64,000 nucleotides of DNA from CAWAXW01 sp963786155 (GCA_963786155.1 CAWAXW010000006.1:1364001-1428000), one strand, 5' to 3'. Shown: positions 36,002 through 45,461, counted from the first letter of the stretch. The notes: generated by a model not told the origin, from the letters alone. Made by a program: numbers and translations.

Positions 36002-37160
36002 ATGGGATCGCTTCGCTATCTGACGGCAGGTGAATCGCACGGCCCCGGCTTGGTCGCGGTTCTTGAAGGCATGCCGGCAGGCGTTCCCGTCTCGGCCAAG
36101 GACATCGCCGACGAGCTGACCCGGCGCCGTCACGGTTACGGCCGTGGCCCCCGCATGAAGATCGAGAAGGACGCGACCCGAGATCATGGGTGGCGTGCGA
36201 GCCGGGCTGACGCTCGGCAGCCCCATCTCGGTCGTCATCCACAACAGCGAATGGGACAAGTGGGCTCACGTCATGCCCGTCGAGGGCGAGCCCGCAGGAC
36301 GGGAGCTCACCCGCCCACGGCCGGGCCACGCCGACCTCCCGGGGATGCTCAAGTACGACTTCGACGACGCGCGCAACGTCCTCGAACGAGCCAGCGCCCG
36401 CGAGACGGCCGCAAGGGTGGCGATCGCCACCGTGGCGCGCTCGTTCCTGCGTCACCTCGGCATCACCGTCGTCTCGCACGTGACCCGGATCGGCAGTGCG
36501 GCCGTTGCCGACGATGCCCCCGGGCCTGGGCCCGACGACCTCGAAGCCATCGACGCATCTCCCGTCCGCTGTTTCGACCCCGCCGCGACCGAGGCGATGG
36601 TCGCCGAGATCGAAAGCGCGGGAGCCGAGGGCGACTCGCTCGGAGGGATCGTGGAAGTGATCGCATTCGGTGTGCCGACCGGGCTCGGCTCTCACGTCCA
36701 TTGGGACCGGAAGCTCGACGGCCGTCTCGCCGGCGCGCTGATGGCGGTTCCCGCCATCAAAGGAGTGGAGTTCGGCGACGGCTTCGATCTCGCCGCGCGT
36801 CGTGGCTCGAAAGCCCATGACGAGATCGAGGCCGACGGTGGCCGCCTGACGGACAGGGCAGGTGGCACGGAAGGCGGCATGACGATCGGCGGCACGCTCC
36901 GGATGAGGGCCGCGATGAAGCCGCTGTCGACGTTGAAGAAACGGCTGCGAACCCTGGACCTTGCCACCGGCGAGCCGGCGGAAGCATTCCAGGAGAGAAC
37001 CGACGTCTGCGCCGTGCCCGCGGCGGGCGTCGTGTGCGAGGCGGTCGTGGCCCTCGTGCTGGCCGATGCCGTCCTCGAGAAGTTCGGCGGCGACACGCTG
37101 TCCGACGTCGAGTCCGCGCTGAGCACCTACAAAGAACGGTTGGCGCGCAGAGTCAAGTGA
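36002..37160 (+). CDS. aroC: Chorismate synthase (one frame break)
   Basis: Last step of the shikimate pathway: EPSP to chorismate with reduced FMN. Motifs are GESHGPGLVAVLEGMPAGVP (~residue 10), RRRHGYGRGPRM (~43), RPGHADLPG (~105) and a C-terminal FGGDTLSDVES region. The frame breaks in the ccc at 36177-36179 (one C extra); the repaired sequence reads DATEIMGGVRAG. ATG 36002 is preceded by GCGAGGA. The stop TGA overlaps the GTG of the aroK-aroB fusion. Confidence 0.93.
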
Positions 37161-38734
37161 TCGTGCTTATCGGTTTCATGGGTGCGGGCAAGTCCACCGT
37201 GGGCAGGCTGCTCGCCGACCGTCTTGGGCTCCCTTTCTTCGACACCGACGATCTCGTCGAAGCCCGCGCGGGCCGGTCCATCGCCGACCTCTTCGAAGCC
37301 GAGGGAGAGGGTGCCTTCAGGACTCTCGAGCGCGACGTCGCGCTCGAGCTACTCCAAAGACCCGGTGATTTCGTGATCGCTCTGGGCGGAGGGGCTGTCA
37401 CCGACCCCGTTACGGCTGCGAAGCTCGAATGGAGCGAGGTCGTGTACCTGAACACGCCGTACACGGAAGCCATGCGGCGGACGGGTGCAGACCCGGGCCG
37501 CCCGTTGCTCCGGGCCGCAGATCCGAAGGCTCTGTTCGAGCAGCGGCGGCCCATCTACGAAAGCCGGGCGCGGCTCACCGTCAAAACCTCCGACAGAGAA
37601 CCTGCAGAGATAGCTTCGGAGTTAGCCGAGAAGCTTCGGCCGAACGTCACGCCTAGTGCAGTTCGCCGGGTTGCCGTCACTACCAGCAGCGCTGCTTACG
37701 AGGTAGTGATCGGCGCGGGCATCCTCGACCGCTTGAGGGATCTTCCCGTGCTTGCCGAGGCCGAGGCGGCGATGGTGATCACGCATACCGAGATCGAGCC
37801 GATCGCCATGCGCGTCGTCGATGCGCTGAAAGAGTGCGGGCTGCGGGTGGAGATGGAGAGGATCCCGGCAGGGGAGAAGACCAAGACCGTCGAGACCGTG
37901 GCGCACCTGTATGCGTCGATGGCGGGGGCCGGTCTTCACCGGCGCGACGTCGTGTTCGCCGTAGGGGGAGGCGTCGTCGGTGACGTCGCCGGTTTCGCAG
38001 CAGCGACTTACCACCGCGGTATGCCGGTCGTCCACATCCCCACCACGCTCCTGGCTCAAGTGGACGCGGCCATCGGGGGCAAGACCGGCGTGAACCTCCC
38101 GCAGGGAAAGAACCTCGTGGGTGCGATCCACCAGCCGGCCGCCGTCTTGTGCGACGTCCGCCTGCTGGATTCGCTCCCCGAGCCCGAGTTCCGCAGCGGG
38201 CTTGCGGAGGTCGTCAAGTACGGGTTCATCTCCGACCCTTCGATGTTCGAACTGCTCTCGGATCGCGAGGTGAACGATCTGATGGGAGATCCTCAGCATC
38301 TGGTCGAGATCGTGACGCGCTCGGTGCGCGTGAAGGCGCTGATCGTGTCGTCAGACGAGCGCGAGGAGGGTCTGCGGGAGATCCTCAACTACGGGCACAC
38401 CTTCGGGCATGCGATCGAGCATTCCATCGGCTACGAGCGCATCCGGCACGGCGAAGCGATCTCCATCGGCATGACCTGCGCGGCCTACCTCGCCAGGATC
38501 ATGGGGCGGATAGAGGATGACGTCGTGGATCTCCACAGGACGACGCTGTCCCACCTGGGTCTGCCCGTGCAGGCGAGCCTCGATCTCCCCGCGCTCGAGG
38601 AGGCGTGGTCACACGATAAGAAATATCGTCACGGTCTCAGATTCGTTCTGCTAGCAGGACTCGGGCGGGCGGAACCTGGGATACGACCCCCCAAGGAGGC
38701 GATCGAGATGGCGATTAAAGAGGTCGCCGCATGA
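37157..38734 (+). CDS. aroK-aroB: Bifunctional shikimate kinase / 3-dehydroquinate synthase
   Basis: One 525-residue polypeptide. Residues ~1-165 are shikimate kinase: Walker A GFMGAGKSTVGRLLA, then FFDTDDLVEARAG, FRTLERDVALELL and FVIALGGGAVT. After a ~10-residue linker (~168-178) comes 3-dehydroquinate synthase: AMVITHTE, HRRDVVFAVGGGVVGDVAGFAAATYHRG, TTLLAQVDAAIGGKTGVNLP, FRSGLAEVVKYGF and NYGHTFGHAIEHS with metal-binding His. The linker shows no stop in frame, and separating the halves would need two compensating indels, so unlike other apparent fusions here this one looks real. GTG start overlaps aroC. Confidence 0.88.
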   Translation: MIVLIGFMGAGKSTVGRLLADRLGLPFFDTDDLVEARAGRSIADLFEAEGEGAFRTLERDVALELLQRPGDFVIALGGGAVTDPVTAAKLEWSEVVYLNTPYTEAMRRTGADPGRPLLRAADPKALFEQRRPIYESRARLTVKTSDREPAEIASELAEKLRPNVTPSAVRRVAVTTSSAAYEVVIGAGILDRLRDLPVLAEAEAAMVITHTEIEPIAMRVVDALKECGLRVEMERIPAGEKTKTVETVAHLYASMAGAGLHRRDVVFAVGGGVVGDVAGFAAATYHRGMPVVHIPTTLLAQVDAAIGGKTGVNLPQGKNLVGAIHQPAAVLCDVRLLDSLPEPEFRSGLAEVVKYGFISDPSMFELLSDREVNDLMGDPQHLVEIVTRSVRVKALIVSSDEREEGLREILNYGHTFGHAIEHSIGYERIRHGEAISIGMTCAAYLARIMGRIEDDVVDLHRTTLSHLGLPVQASLDLPALEEAWSHDKKYRHGLRFVLLAGLGRAEPGIRPPKEAIEMAIKEVAA

Positions 38735-39174
38735 AAGTGCTTGTGATCCACGGTCCGAATCTGAATCTCCTCGGAACGCGCGAGCTCTCCGTTTACGGCT
38801 CGCAGACCCTCGAGCAGCTCAACGAAGCGATCGAGCTGGGGGCGAAAGAGGCGGGCATCGAAGTCGACATCCACCAAACCGCGCGCGAGGGAGAGATCAT
38901 CGAGCTCCTCCACTCGGGCATCGGCAATGTGGACGGCGCCATCCTGAACCCCGCCGCGTACTCGCACACGAGCCGGGCGATCGCGGACGCGATACGAGCC
39001 GTTCCCTTTCCCGTTATCGAGGTGCACCTCTCCAATATCCATGCGCGCGAGCCCTGGCGGGCCAGATCGGTGACCGCGGAGGCGGCCCTCGGCCTGGTTG
39101 CAGGTTTCGGTGCCGGCTCGTACCTCGCGGCGCTTCACCTCTTGAAGGCCCACGAGAGTTCCCGACAGAGCTGA
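38731..39174 (+). CDS. aroQ: 3-Dehydroquinate dehydratase, type II
   Basis: 147-residue type II DHQase, which removes water from 3-dehydroquinate. It shows VIHGPNLNLLGTRE (~5), a catalytic Tyr loop (SVYGSQTLEQL), TAREGEIIELLH (~50; the usual QSNxEGEL is varied), NPAAYSHTS and VEVHLSN-like VIEVHLSNIHAREPWR. Overlaps aroB (ATGA) and pepQ (TGATG). Confidence 0.92.
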   Translation: MKVLVIHGPNLNLLGTRELSVYGSQTLEQLNEAIELGAKEAGIEVDIHQTAREGEIIELLHSGIGNVDGAILNPAAYSHTSRAIADAIRAVPFPVIEVHLSNIHAREPWRARSVTAEAALGLVAGFGAGSYLAALHLLKAHESSRQS

Positions 39175-40251
39175 TGGATCACGAAGGTCGCGTCGAGCGC
39201 GTCGCTTCTCGTCTCGCCGGCGCGCACGTCGATGGGTTGCTGGTCACAGACATGACGAACATCACGTACCTCACGGGTTTCAGCGGTACGAATGGCCAAC
39301 TCTTGGTGACCGAGCATGGAGCCACCTTCTTCTCCGACCGCAGATACCGAGCGCGCGCTGAGGCAACGATCACAGCCGCCGAGACCTCGATCTACCGCGA
39401 ACGGTTGATCGAGGTCTTGCCCGATGCCCTCTCCGCCCATAGGGCAAAGGCTCTCGGCTTCGAGGAGCGGACCGTGACCGTTGCGACCCATCGTGATCTT
39501 TCGAATCGACTAGAAGGGGTCGAGCTCGTGCCGACGGTCGAGCTGGTCGAGGACCTCAGACGCTCCAAGGATCCCGACGAGGTCGCTCTCATCAAGTCGG
39601 CCGTGGCCATAGGGGACGAAGTCTTCGCAAGAACGCTCGAGCGGATCCGTCCGGGAACGGTAGAGAGCGACCTTGGGCTCGAGCTCGAGTTCGAATTGCG
39701 CCGAGCGGGGGCTGAAGGCATCTCGTTCCCACCGATAGTTGGCTCCGGGCCGCTGTCGGCCCACATCCACCACTCCCCAAGCGAGAGGGCGTTCGAGAAG
39801 GGAGACCTCGTGCTGTTGGACTTCGGCTGCCGCGTCGAGGGCTATTGCTCCGACATGACGCGCACCGTCGTACTGGGCTCGGCGACCGACGAGCAGGCGC
39901 GCGTCTACGATCTGGTCCTGCGCGCCCAGCGAGCCGGCACCGAGGCCATCCGCCCAGACATGCCGGCGGCGGATGTCGACGCGGCGGCGCGTAACGTGGT
40001 GGAGAAGCAGGTTCCGGCAGAGCGCTTCGGTCACGGCCTCGGCCATGGGGTCGGTCTCGACATCCACGAAGCTCCGCGTCTCGAGCGCGACGAGCCAGGA
40101 GACGTTGAGGACAGGAGACGTGGTTACCGTCGAGCCAGGCGTGTACGAGGTAGGTGTTGGGGGCATCAGGATCGAAGACTGTGTTCTCGTGACGGAGACC
40201 GGGGCGGAAGTGCTCACCGGCGCCCCGAAAGACGTATTGCTGGAACTGTGA
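39174..40251 (+). CDS. pepQ: Xaa-Pro aminopeptidase/dipeptidase, M24 family (one frame break)
   Basis: Metallopeptidase cleaving X-Pro bonds. An N-terminal creatinase-like domain (VDGLLVTDMTNITYLTGFSGTN, ~18) precedes the pita-bread catalytic domain. Metal ligands are visible as LLDFGCRVEGYCSDMTRTV (two Asp), GHGLGHGVGLDIHE (His), VTVEPGVY (Glu) and GGIRIEDCVLV (Glu). One extra G at ~40083 breaks the frame; the repaired text is HEAPRLSATSQETLRTGDVV. Stop TGA 40249-40251. It lies upstream of efp, a common pairing. Confidence 0.9.
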
Positions 40252-40261
40252 AGGAGTCGCT

Positions 40262-40819
40262 TTGATATCCACGAACGACATGCGCCCCGGACAGACCCTG
40301 GAGATCGACGGGGACCTGTTCACGATCGTCTACTACCAGCACGTCAAGCCCGGCAAGGGGGGCGCGTTCGTCAAGACGAAGCTGAAGAGCGTCAAGACCG
40401 GGTCGGTTCTCGATCGCACCTTCCGGGCCGACGAGAAGGTCACCCTGGCGGTTCTGGACAAGCGCGAGATGCAGTTCCTGTACAAGGACGAGGCGGGCCT
40501 CGTTTTCATGGACAACGAGAGCTACGAGCAGGTTCACGTCGACCCCGAGTTGATCGGTGACCCCGTCAAGTTCCTAAAGGACGGGACCGTCTGCCTGGTC
40601 CCGGTCCATGAAGGCACGCCGGTCGGTGCCGACCTACCGAACACCGTGATCCTTCAGATCACGGAGACCGAGCCGGGCGCCAAGGGCGACCGGGTGTCCG
40701 GTGCGCTCAAGCCGGCGACCCTCGAGACGGGAGCGATCGTCAACGTGCCCCTGTTCCTCGAGACAGGGGAGTCGATAAAGGTCAACACCGAGTCCGGCGA
40801 GTACATATCGCGCGCGTGA
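40262..40819 (+). CDS. efp: Elongation factor P
   Basis: Relieves ribosome stalling at polyproline. 185 residues with three beta-barrel domains. The domain I loop tip is KPGKGGAF with Lys at the modified position, and the C-terminus ends SIKVNTESGEYISRA, as in the family. TTG 40262 is the start, with GAAGGAG upstream. Several window proteins (PilT, roadblock protein) have polyproline runs whose translation would need EF-P. Confidence 0.95.
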   Translation: MISTNDMRPGQTLEIDGDLFTIVYYQHVKPGKGGAFVKTKLKSVKTGSVLDRTFRADEKVTLAVLDKREMQFLYKDEAGLVFMDNESYEQVHVDPELIGDPVKFLKDGTVCLVPVHEGTPVGADLPNTVILQITETEPGAKGDRVSGALKPATLETGAIVNVPLFLETGESIKVNTESGEYISRA

Positions 40820-40822
40820 GTA

Positions 40823-40858
40823 CGGGGCGGGCTTGGCCGGACCGCAGATGAAAAAAGG
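40823..40858 (+). repeat. Interspersed GC-rich repeat, copy B (before nusB)
   Basis: A 36-bp unit matching copies A and C (GGCGGGCTTGGCCGGACCGCA plus an A-rich end). It fills the efp-nusB gap and its A/G-rich end supplies the probable ribosome site of nusB. Confidence 0.6.
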
Positions 40859-40862
40859 GTTG

Positions 40863-41324
40863 ATGAAGACCAGGCGCGCCGCGCGTCGGGCCGCGCTCGA
40901 CGTGTTGTACGAGGCCGAGATCCGTGACCATTCGCCGAGCGACGTGCTGGAGGCGCGCGTGGTCGATGGATGGGTCCAGGCCACCGACGAGGACGCGGAT
41001 GAGTCGAGAGAGCTGGGTCCGGTTGACGAAGCGGAAGCGCGGGGGTACGCGAGAGCACTGATAGAGGGAGTTCAGGAGCACCAGGACGACATCGACGAGT
41101 TGATCGTGCGGTACGCCGACCGCTGGGATATCCAGCGCATGCCGGTGGTCGACCGGACCCTCCTCAGGATCGCCCTGTTCGAGCTCCTCTGGGGCCAGGA
41201 CATCCCGGTGGCCGTCGCCATCAACGAGGCGGTCGAGCTCGCGAAATCCCTTTCGACCGACGACTCGGGGCGCTTCATCAATGGGCTATTAGGGCGGATA
41301 GTCGAATCCCAAGCCGAGGAGTAG
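40863..41324 (+). CDS. nusB: Transcription antitermination factor NusB
   Basis: RNA-binding antitermination factor acting at boxA of rRNA operons. Seven-helix pattern: MKTRRAARRAALDVLYEAEIRD, then RALIEGVQEHQDDIDELIVRYADRWDIQRMPVVDRTLLRIALFELLWGQDIPVAVAINEAVELAKSL as the conserved C-terminal half, ending FINGLLGRIVE. ATG 40863 is chosen because AAAGGG precedes it; ATG 40848 inside the repeat is the alternative. Confidence 0.92.
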   Translation: MKTRRAARRAALDVLYEAEIRDHSPSDVLEARVVDGWVQATDEDADESRELGPVDEAEARGYARALIEGVQEHQDDIDELIVRYADRWDIQRMPVVDRTLLRIALFELLWGQDIPVAVAINEAVELAKSLSTDDSGRFINGLLGRIVESQAEE

Positions 41325-41350
41325 TAGCCTCTCCTCACTGACCATCCTTT

Positions 41351-41376
41351 AAATCGGCCCAGAGAGACCGGAAAGG
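41351..41376 (+). promoter_or_regulatory. Putative PyrR-binding loop ahead of pyrR
   Basis: AAATCGGCCCAGAGAGACCG can form a CGG/CCG stem with a CCAGAGAGA loop, resembling the CCAGAGAG-type loop bound by PyrR. It runs directly into the ribosome site (GAAAGGAG). That position suggests control of translation, as reported for mycobacterial pyr leaders, because no terminator hairpin is visible in this 60-bp gap. Confidence 0.45.
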
Positions 41377-41384
41377 AGTGGCAC

Positions 41385-41945
41385 TTGACTTTGCACGCCC
41401 CCGATTTCCCGGTGGCGGCCCGCCTCATGGATGCGACCGAAGTCCGGCGCGTCCTGATGCGCATCTCGCACGAGATAGTCGAACGGAACAAAGGTGCAGA
41501 CGATCTGGTGCTCGTCGGCATCCGTACGCGAGGAGCGCCGCTTGCCGAGCGGATCGCAACCATCATCGCCGGCTTCGAAGAAGTGAACGTGCCGTCGGGA
41601 GCCCTCGACGTGACCCTCTATCGAGATGACGTTGCGCTGCGCGGCCCCCGTGGTCTGGAGGCCACGACGATCCCCGTCGACATCGACGGTCGAACCGTGG
41701 TGCTCGTGGACGACGTCCTCTACACGGGACGGACGATCAGAGCGGCATTCGACGCGCTTCTGGACCTGGGGCGCCCTAAGGTCATCCGGCTGGCCGTCCT
41801 GGTCGACAGGGGGCACCGGGAACTTCCGATCCGCCCCGATTACATAGGCAAGAACATCCCGACGTCGGACGACCAGATGGTGAAGGTCCACCTCGAAGAG
41901 ATCGACGGCGTCGACGAGGTCGTTTTAGGCGGGCCGGTCTCGTGA
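41385..41945 (+). CDS. pyrR: Bifunctional pyr operon regulator / uracil phosphoribosyltransferase PyrR
   Basis: Binds pyr mRNA in response to UMP and has uracil PRTase activity. 186 residues: RVLMRISHEIVERNKGADDLVLVGIRTRGAPLAERI, then DVTLYRDD, the PRPP loop VVLVDDVLYTGRTIRAA (~residue 105) and VDRGHRELPIRPDYIGKNIPTS. TTG 41385 lies 6 bp from AAAGGAG. Heads the pyrimidine operon, overlapping pyrB by 4 bp. Confidence 0.94.
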   Translation: MTLHAPDFPVAARLMDATEVRRVLMRISHEIVERNKGADDLVLVGIRTRGAPLAERIATIIAGFEEVNVPSGALDVTLYRDDVALRGPRGLEATTIPVDIDGRTVVLVDDVLYTGRTIRAAFDALLDLGRPKVIRLAVLVDRGHRELPIRPDYIGKNIPTSDDQMVKVHLEEIDGVDEVVLGGPVS

Positions 41946-42865
41946 TCAAGCACCTGCTCTCGATGGAGCAACTCGACGCCGGGGACATCACGACCATCCT
42001 CGACACCGCTGCGTCTTTGCGGCAGGTCACCGACCGCCCCATCAAGAAGTTGCCGACCCTCCGAGGCAGAACCGTCTGCAATCTGTTCTACGAGGCCTCG
42101 ACTCGCACTCGGATCTCTTTCGAGCTCGCAGCCAAGCGTTTGTCCGCAGACGTAATCAACTTCTCGGCGGATACCAAGTCCAGCGTTGCCAAAGGAGAGT
42201 CGTTCAAGGACACGGCCTGGACGCTCGAGGCGATGGGCGTCGACGCGATCGTCGTCCGCCACTCCGCGTCAGGGGCGCCGCACCAGCTCGCCGGCTGGGT
42301 GCACGCCAGCGTGATCAACGCAGGCGACGGTCAGCACGAGCACCCGACCCAAGCTCTTCTCGATCTGTACTCGATGCGAGAGCAGTTCAAAGACCTCGAA
42401 GGGCTATCCGTCGCGATCGTGGGCGATGTTGCTCATTCGCGCGTTGCCCGCTCGAACATCAAAGGCTTGACCACCATGGGCGCGCGCGTGACCCTCGTGG
42501 GGCCACCCACATTGATGCCGCCTCATGCCGAGTCGCTGGGCGTGCAGGTCTGCCACGACCTCGATGAAGTGATCCCCGAAGTGGACGTGTGCTACCTGCT
42601 TCGCGTCCAGAAGGAGCGCCTCACGGAGCAGCTCTTCCCCAGCCTTCGTGAGTACGCCGCACAGTGGGGCTTGGACGGTCGCCGGATCGAGCGCATGAAG
42701 CCCCACGCGCTCGTCATGCACCCGGGTCCGATGAACCGAGGCGTCGAGATCTCTGCCGAGGTATCGGAGTCGCCGAGATCGATCATCCTGGAGCAGGTCG
42801 CCAACGGCCTGGCCGTGAGGATGAGCCTTCTCTACCTGATGCTCGGAGGGGAGTCACATGAGTAG
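41942..42865 (+). CDS. pyrB: Aspartate carbamoyltransferase catalytic subunit
   Basis: Carbamoyl phosphate + aspartate to carbamoyl-aspartate. Motifs: FYEASTRTRISFELAAKRL (carbamoyl-phosphate site, ~45), SSVAKGESFKDTAWTL, VVRHSASGAPH, DGQHEHPTQALLDLYSM (~130), RVQKERL and MHPGPMNRGVEI. No regulatory pyrI is present. GTG 41942 overlaps pyrR; the end overlaps pyrC by 8 bp. Confidence 0.95.
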   Translation: MIKHLLSMEQLDAGDITTILDTAASLRQVTDRPIKKLPTLRGRTVCNLFYEASTRTRISFELAAKRLSADVINFSADTKSSVAKGESFKDTAWTLEAMGVDAIVVRHSASGAPHQLAGWVHASVINAGDGQHEHPTQALLDLYSMREQFKDLEGLSVAIVGDVAHSRVARSNIKGLTTMGARVTLVGPPTLMPPHAESLGVQVCHDLDEVIPEVDVCYLLRVQKERLTEQLFPSLREYAAQWGLDGRRIERMKPHALVMHPGPMNRGVEISAEVSESPRSIILEQVANGLAVRMSLLYLMLGGESHE

Positions 42866-44171
42866 CTGGTTGCTGCGGGGGGCGCGGATCGTCGATCCCG
42901 TCTCGAGTCGCGACGAGACCGCCGAGGTGATGGTGCGCGACGGACTTGTTGCCGAGGTGGGGACCTCGTTGGACCCCGGCGATGCCGAGGTGATGGATCT
43001 TGGTGGATGCGTGATCGCTCCAGGCTTGGTCGACATGCACACCCATCTGCGAGAGCCCGGCCGCGAGGACGAGGAGACCGTCCTGACGGCATCACGGGCG
43101 GCCGCAGCGGGCGGCTACACGGCCGTTTGCGCGATGCCCAATACCGACCCCGTCGCCGACAACGCCGCGATCGTCGAGCAGGTGTGGGCCTCGGGCCGCG
43201 ACGCCGGCATCGTGGACGTCATCCCGTCAGGTGCACTCAGCAAGAACCTGGCAGGCAAGGACATGGCCGACATCGGCGAGATGATGCGATCTGCCGCCGA
43301 GGTTCGTCTGTTCACCGACGACGGTCACGGCCTCCAGAACGCGTCGCTCGTGCGTCGCACGATGGAATACATCTCGGGGTTCGACGGGATCTACGCGGAG
43401 CACTGCGAAGACGCTCCGCTCGCTGCCGGCGGCCAGATGAACGAGGGTGTGCGATCTGCCGAGCTGGGTCTGCAAGGCATCCCGGCCGAAGCGGAAGAGC
43501 TGATGGCCGCCCGCGATGTTGTGCTCGCTCGCTTGACGGGCTGCCGGTTGCACCTTCTGCACGTGTCGACGGCGGGGACCGTCGAGATCGTGCGGCGGGC
43601 GAAGGCTGAAGGCATCGATGTCACCGCCGAAGTCACCCCTCATCATCTCTGCCTCACCGACGAGGCCGTCACCTCCTACGATCCGCACGCGAAGGTCAAC
43701 CCACCGTTGCGAACCGAGGCGGATCGGCTTGCGGTCATCGAAGGGATCGTGGACGGCACGATCGATGCGATCGCAACGGATCATGCCCCGCATGCTCTCG
43801 AAGAGAAGGATCAGGAATACGTCCACGCGCCGCCCGGCATGCTCGGCCTTGAGACCGCGCTTGGTCTTGTTCTGACCGAACTGGTAGAGACCGGGCGTCT
43901 GGGCCTCGGTGAGCTGATCGCTCGCATGTCTGCGAACCCGGCGCGCATCCTCGGTCTCGAGGACCACGGCTCGATCAGTGAGGGCCGTCCTGCCAACCTC
44001 GTCGTATTCGACCCCACCGCGCGCTGGCGAGTGGATCCCGACGCTTTCAACTCGAAGTCCCGGAACACGCCCTTCGGAGGGCGAGAGCTCACCGGCCGGG
44101 TGGTGCACACGTTCTTCCGTGGCCGTCTCACCGTCCGCGACGGCGCGGTGCTCGAGGGGGCGCTCTCTTGA
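42858..44171 (+). CDS. pyrC: Dihydroorotase, class I
   Basis: Zinc amidohydrolase that cyclises carbamoyl-aspartate. Metal ligands DMHTHLREPGRED (~residue 55), YAEHCEDAPLA, LHLLHVSTAGTVEIVRRAK (~235) and IATDHAPHALEEKD (~300) are all present. 437 residues, the length of type I enzymes. A strong GGAGGGGAG precedes the ATG, within pyrB. Confidence 0.95.
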   Translation: MSSWLLRGARIVDPVSSRDETAEVMVRDGLVAEVGTSLDPGDAEVMDLGGCVIAPGLVDMHTHLREPGREDEETVLTASRAAAAGGYTAVCAMPNTDPVADNAAIVEQVWASGRDAGIVDVIPSGALSKNLAGKDMADIGEMMRSAAEVRLFTDDGHGLQNASLVRRTMEYISGFDGIYAEHCEDAPLAAGGQMNEGVRSAELGLQGIPAEAEELMAARDVVLARLTGCRLHLLHVSTAGTVEIVRRAKAEGIDVTAEVTPHHLCLTDEAVTSYDPHAKVNPPLRTEADRLAVIEGIVDGTIDAIATDHAPHALEEKDQEYVHAPPGMLGLETALGLVLTELVETGRLGLGELIARMSANPARILGLEDHGSISEGRPANLVVFDPTARWRVDPDAFNSKSRNTPFGGRELTGRVVHTFFRGRLTVRDGAVLEGALS

Positions 44172-45361
44172 AGAGGGATCCCGCCTTGCTCGCGCTCGAG
44201 GATGGCACCGTTCTGCGCGGAGCGGCCTTCGGTGCAACCGGCACGACGACCGGCGAGGCGTGCTTCAACACCGGGATGACCGGATACCAGGAGGTCCTGA
44301 CGGACCCCTCGTATCACGGGCAGATCGTGACCATGACCTCTCCTCAGATCGGCAACACCGGGGTGAATGCCCACGACGACCAATCGATCCACCCCTGGGT
44401 CGCGGGATTCGTAGTCCGAGATCCAGCGCGACGACATTCCTCGTGGCGCGCCGAGGGAGACATCGAGTCCTACCTCGTTACGCACAACATCGTCGGCATA
44501 GCCGAGGTCGACACGCGTCGGCTGACGAGGCGGCTGCGCACTGAAGGGGCGATGCGTTGCGCGGTGTCCAGCGAGGTCTTAGACCCCAACGAGCTCGTCG
44601 ACCGCGCGCGTTCTTCGCAGAGTTACGTGGGTCGAGATCTCGTACGAGAGGTGACGACGCCCGAGGCTTATCGGTGGGGACAAGACGAGCTCGCCGCTCG
44701 CGCCGCCACGAGCTACGCCGCGGGAGCCGAAGAATCTCCGTCGACCGCCGCTCTATTGCTGCGCACGACCGCGCGCCGCCTTCCGATCGCGGCCCTCGAC
44801 TTCGGGATCAAGCGGAACATCCTCGACCTCCTGGCAGCGACGGGATTCGACGTGACGGTCCTCCCGGCCACGACGCCGGCGGAGGAGTTGCTGAGCGGGG
44901 GCTACTCGGGAGTCTTTTTGTCCAACGGCCCGGGGGACCCGGAACCCGTCGACTACGCCGCCACGACCGTCAAAGCGCTGCTTGGCCGCATCCCGGTCTT
45001 TGGGATCTGCCTGGGACATCAGATCCTCGCCCTGGCGCTTGGGGCCCGGACCTACAAGCTCCCGTTCGGGCATCGCGGTTCCAATCACCCTGTGGCCGAG
45101 ACGAACCGATCTCGCATAGAGATCACCTGCCAGAATCACGGCTTCGCAGTGGACCAGGGCTCGATCGACGGGACCGCTGCCGAATTGACCCATGTGAACC
45201 TGAACGACGGCACGGTGGAGGGCCTGGCGGTGCCGGGCGTAGCGTTCAGCGTGCAGTACCACCCGGAGGCAGGGCCCGGCCCCCACGACGCGCGCTACCT
45301 CTTCGCACGTTTCGTCGAGCTGATCGAGGAATTCAAGACTCAGGAGGTGAGTCATGGCTAG
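44168..45361 (+). CDS. carA: Carbamoyl-phosphate synthase small (glutaminase) subunit
   Basis: Releases ammonia from glutamine for CarB. The N-terminal domain (LALEDGTVLRGAAFGATGTTTGEACFNTGMTGYQE) is followed by a class I amidotransferase domain with GVFLSNGPGDPEP, the nucleophile in FGICLGHQILALALG (Cys ~283) and the His/Glu pair in SVQYHPEAGPGPHD. TTG 44168 overlaps pyrC (TTGA). The 3' end contains the AGGAGGTGA ribosome site of the small downstream gene. Confidence 0.95.
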   Translation: MKRDPALLALEDGTVLRGAAFGATGTTTGEACFNTGMTGYQEVLTDPSYHGQIVTMTSPQIGNTGVNAHDDQSIHPWVAGFVVRDPARRHSSWRAEGDIESYLVTHNIVGIAEVDTRRLTRRLRTEGAMRCAVSSEVLDPNELVDRARSSQSYVGRDLVREVTTPEAYRWGQDELAARAATSYAAGAEESPSTAALLLRTTARRLPIAALDFGIKRNILDLLAATGFDVTVLPATTPAEELLSGGYSGVFLSNGPGDPEPVDYAATTVKALLGRIPVFGICLGHQILALALGARTYKLPFGHRGSNHPVAETNRSRIEITCQNHGFAVDQGSIDGTAAELTHVNLNDGTVEGLAVPGVAFSVQYHPEAGPGPHDARYLFARFVELIEEFKTQEVSHG

Positions 45362-45461
45362 AGGAGACCGCAAGACCGTGCGGTGGAAGAAGGATCGCCA
45401 GAGGCGCAAGCGCGCCCGCGACAAGCGCAAGGCCGAAGCCAGGGGAGCGGTCCGCCGTTGA
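45354..45461 (+). CDS. 35-residue highly basic protein of unknown function
   Basis: MARGDRKTVRWKKDRQ... continues as an almost uninterrupted run of Arg/Lys/Ala to ARGAVRR; more than half of the residues are basic. A perfect AGGAGGTGA lies 4 bp before the ATG, inside carA, and the TGA overlaps the TTG of the next gene, so translation is very likely. The N-terminal GDRKT is reminiscent of ribosomal protein bTHX (GKGDRRT), but the rest does not match. Nucleic-acid or ribosome binding is a guess from composition. Confidence 0.7.
   Translation: MARGDRKTVRWKKDRQRRKRARDKRKAEARGAVRR

Noticed and set aside
45354..45461. Small basic gene as ribosomal protein bTHX
   Set aside because: Only the first ~7 residues resemble bTHX (GDRKT against GDRRT); the remainder is a generic Arg/Lys/Ala run, so no name is assigned.
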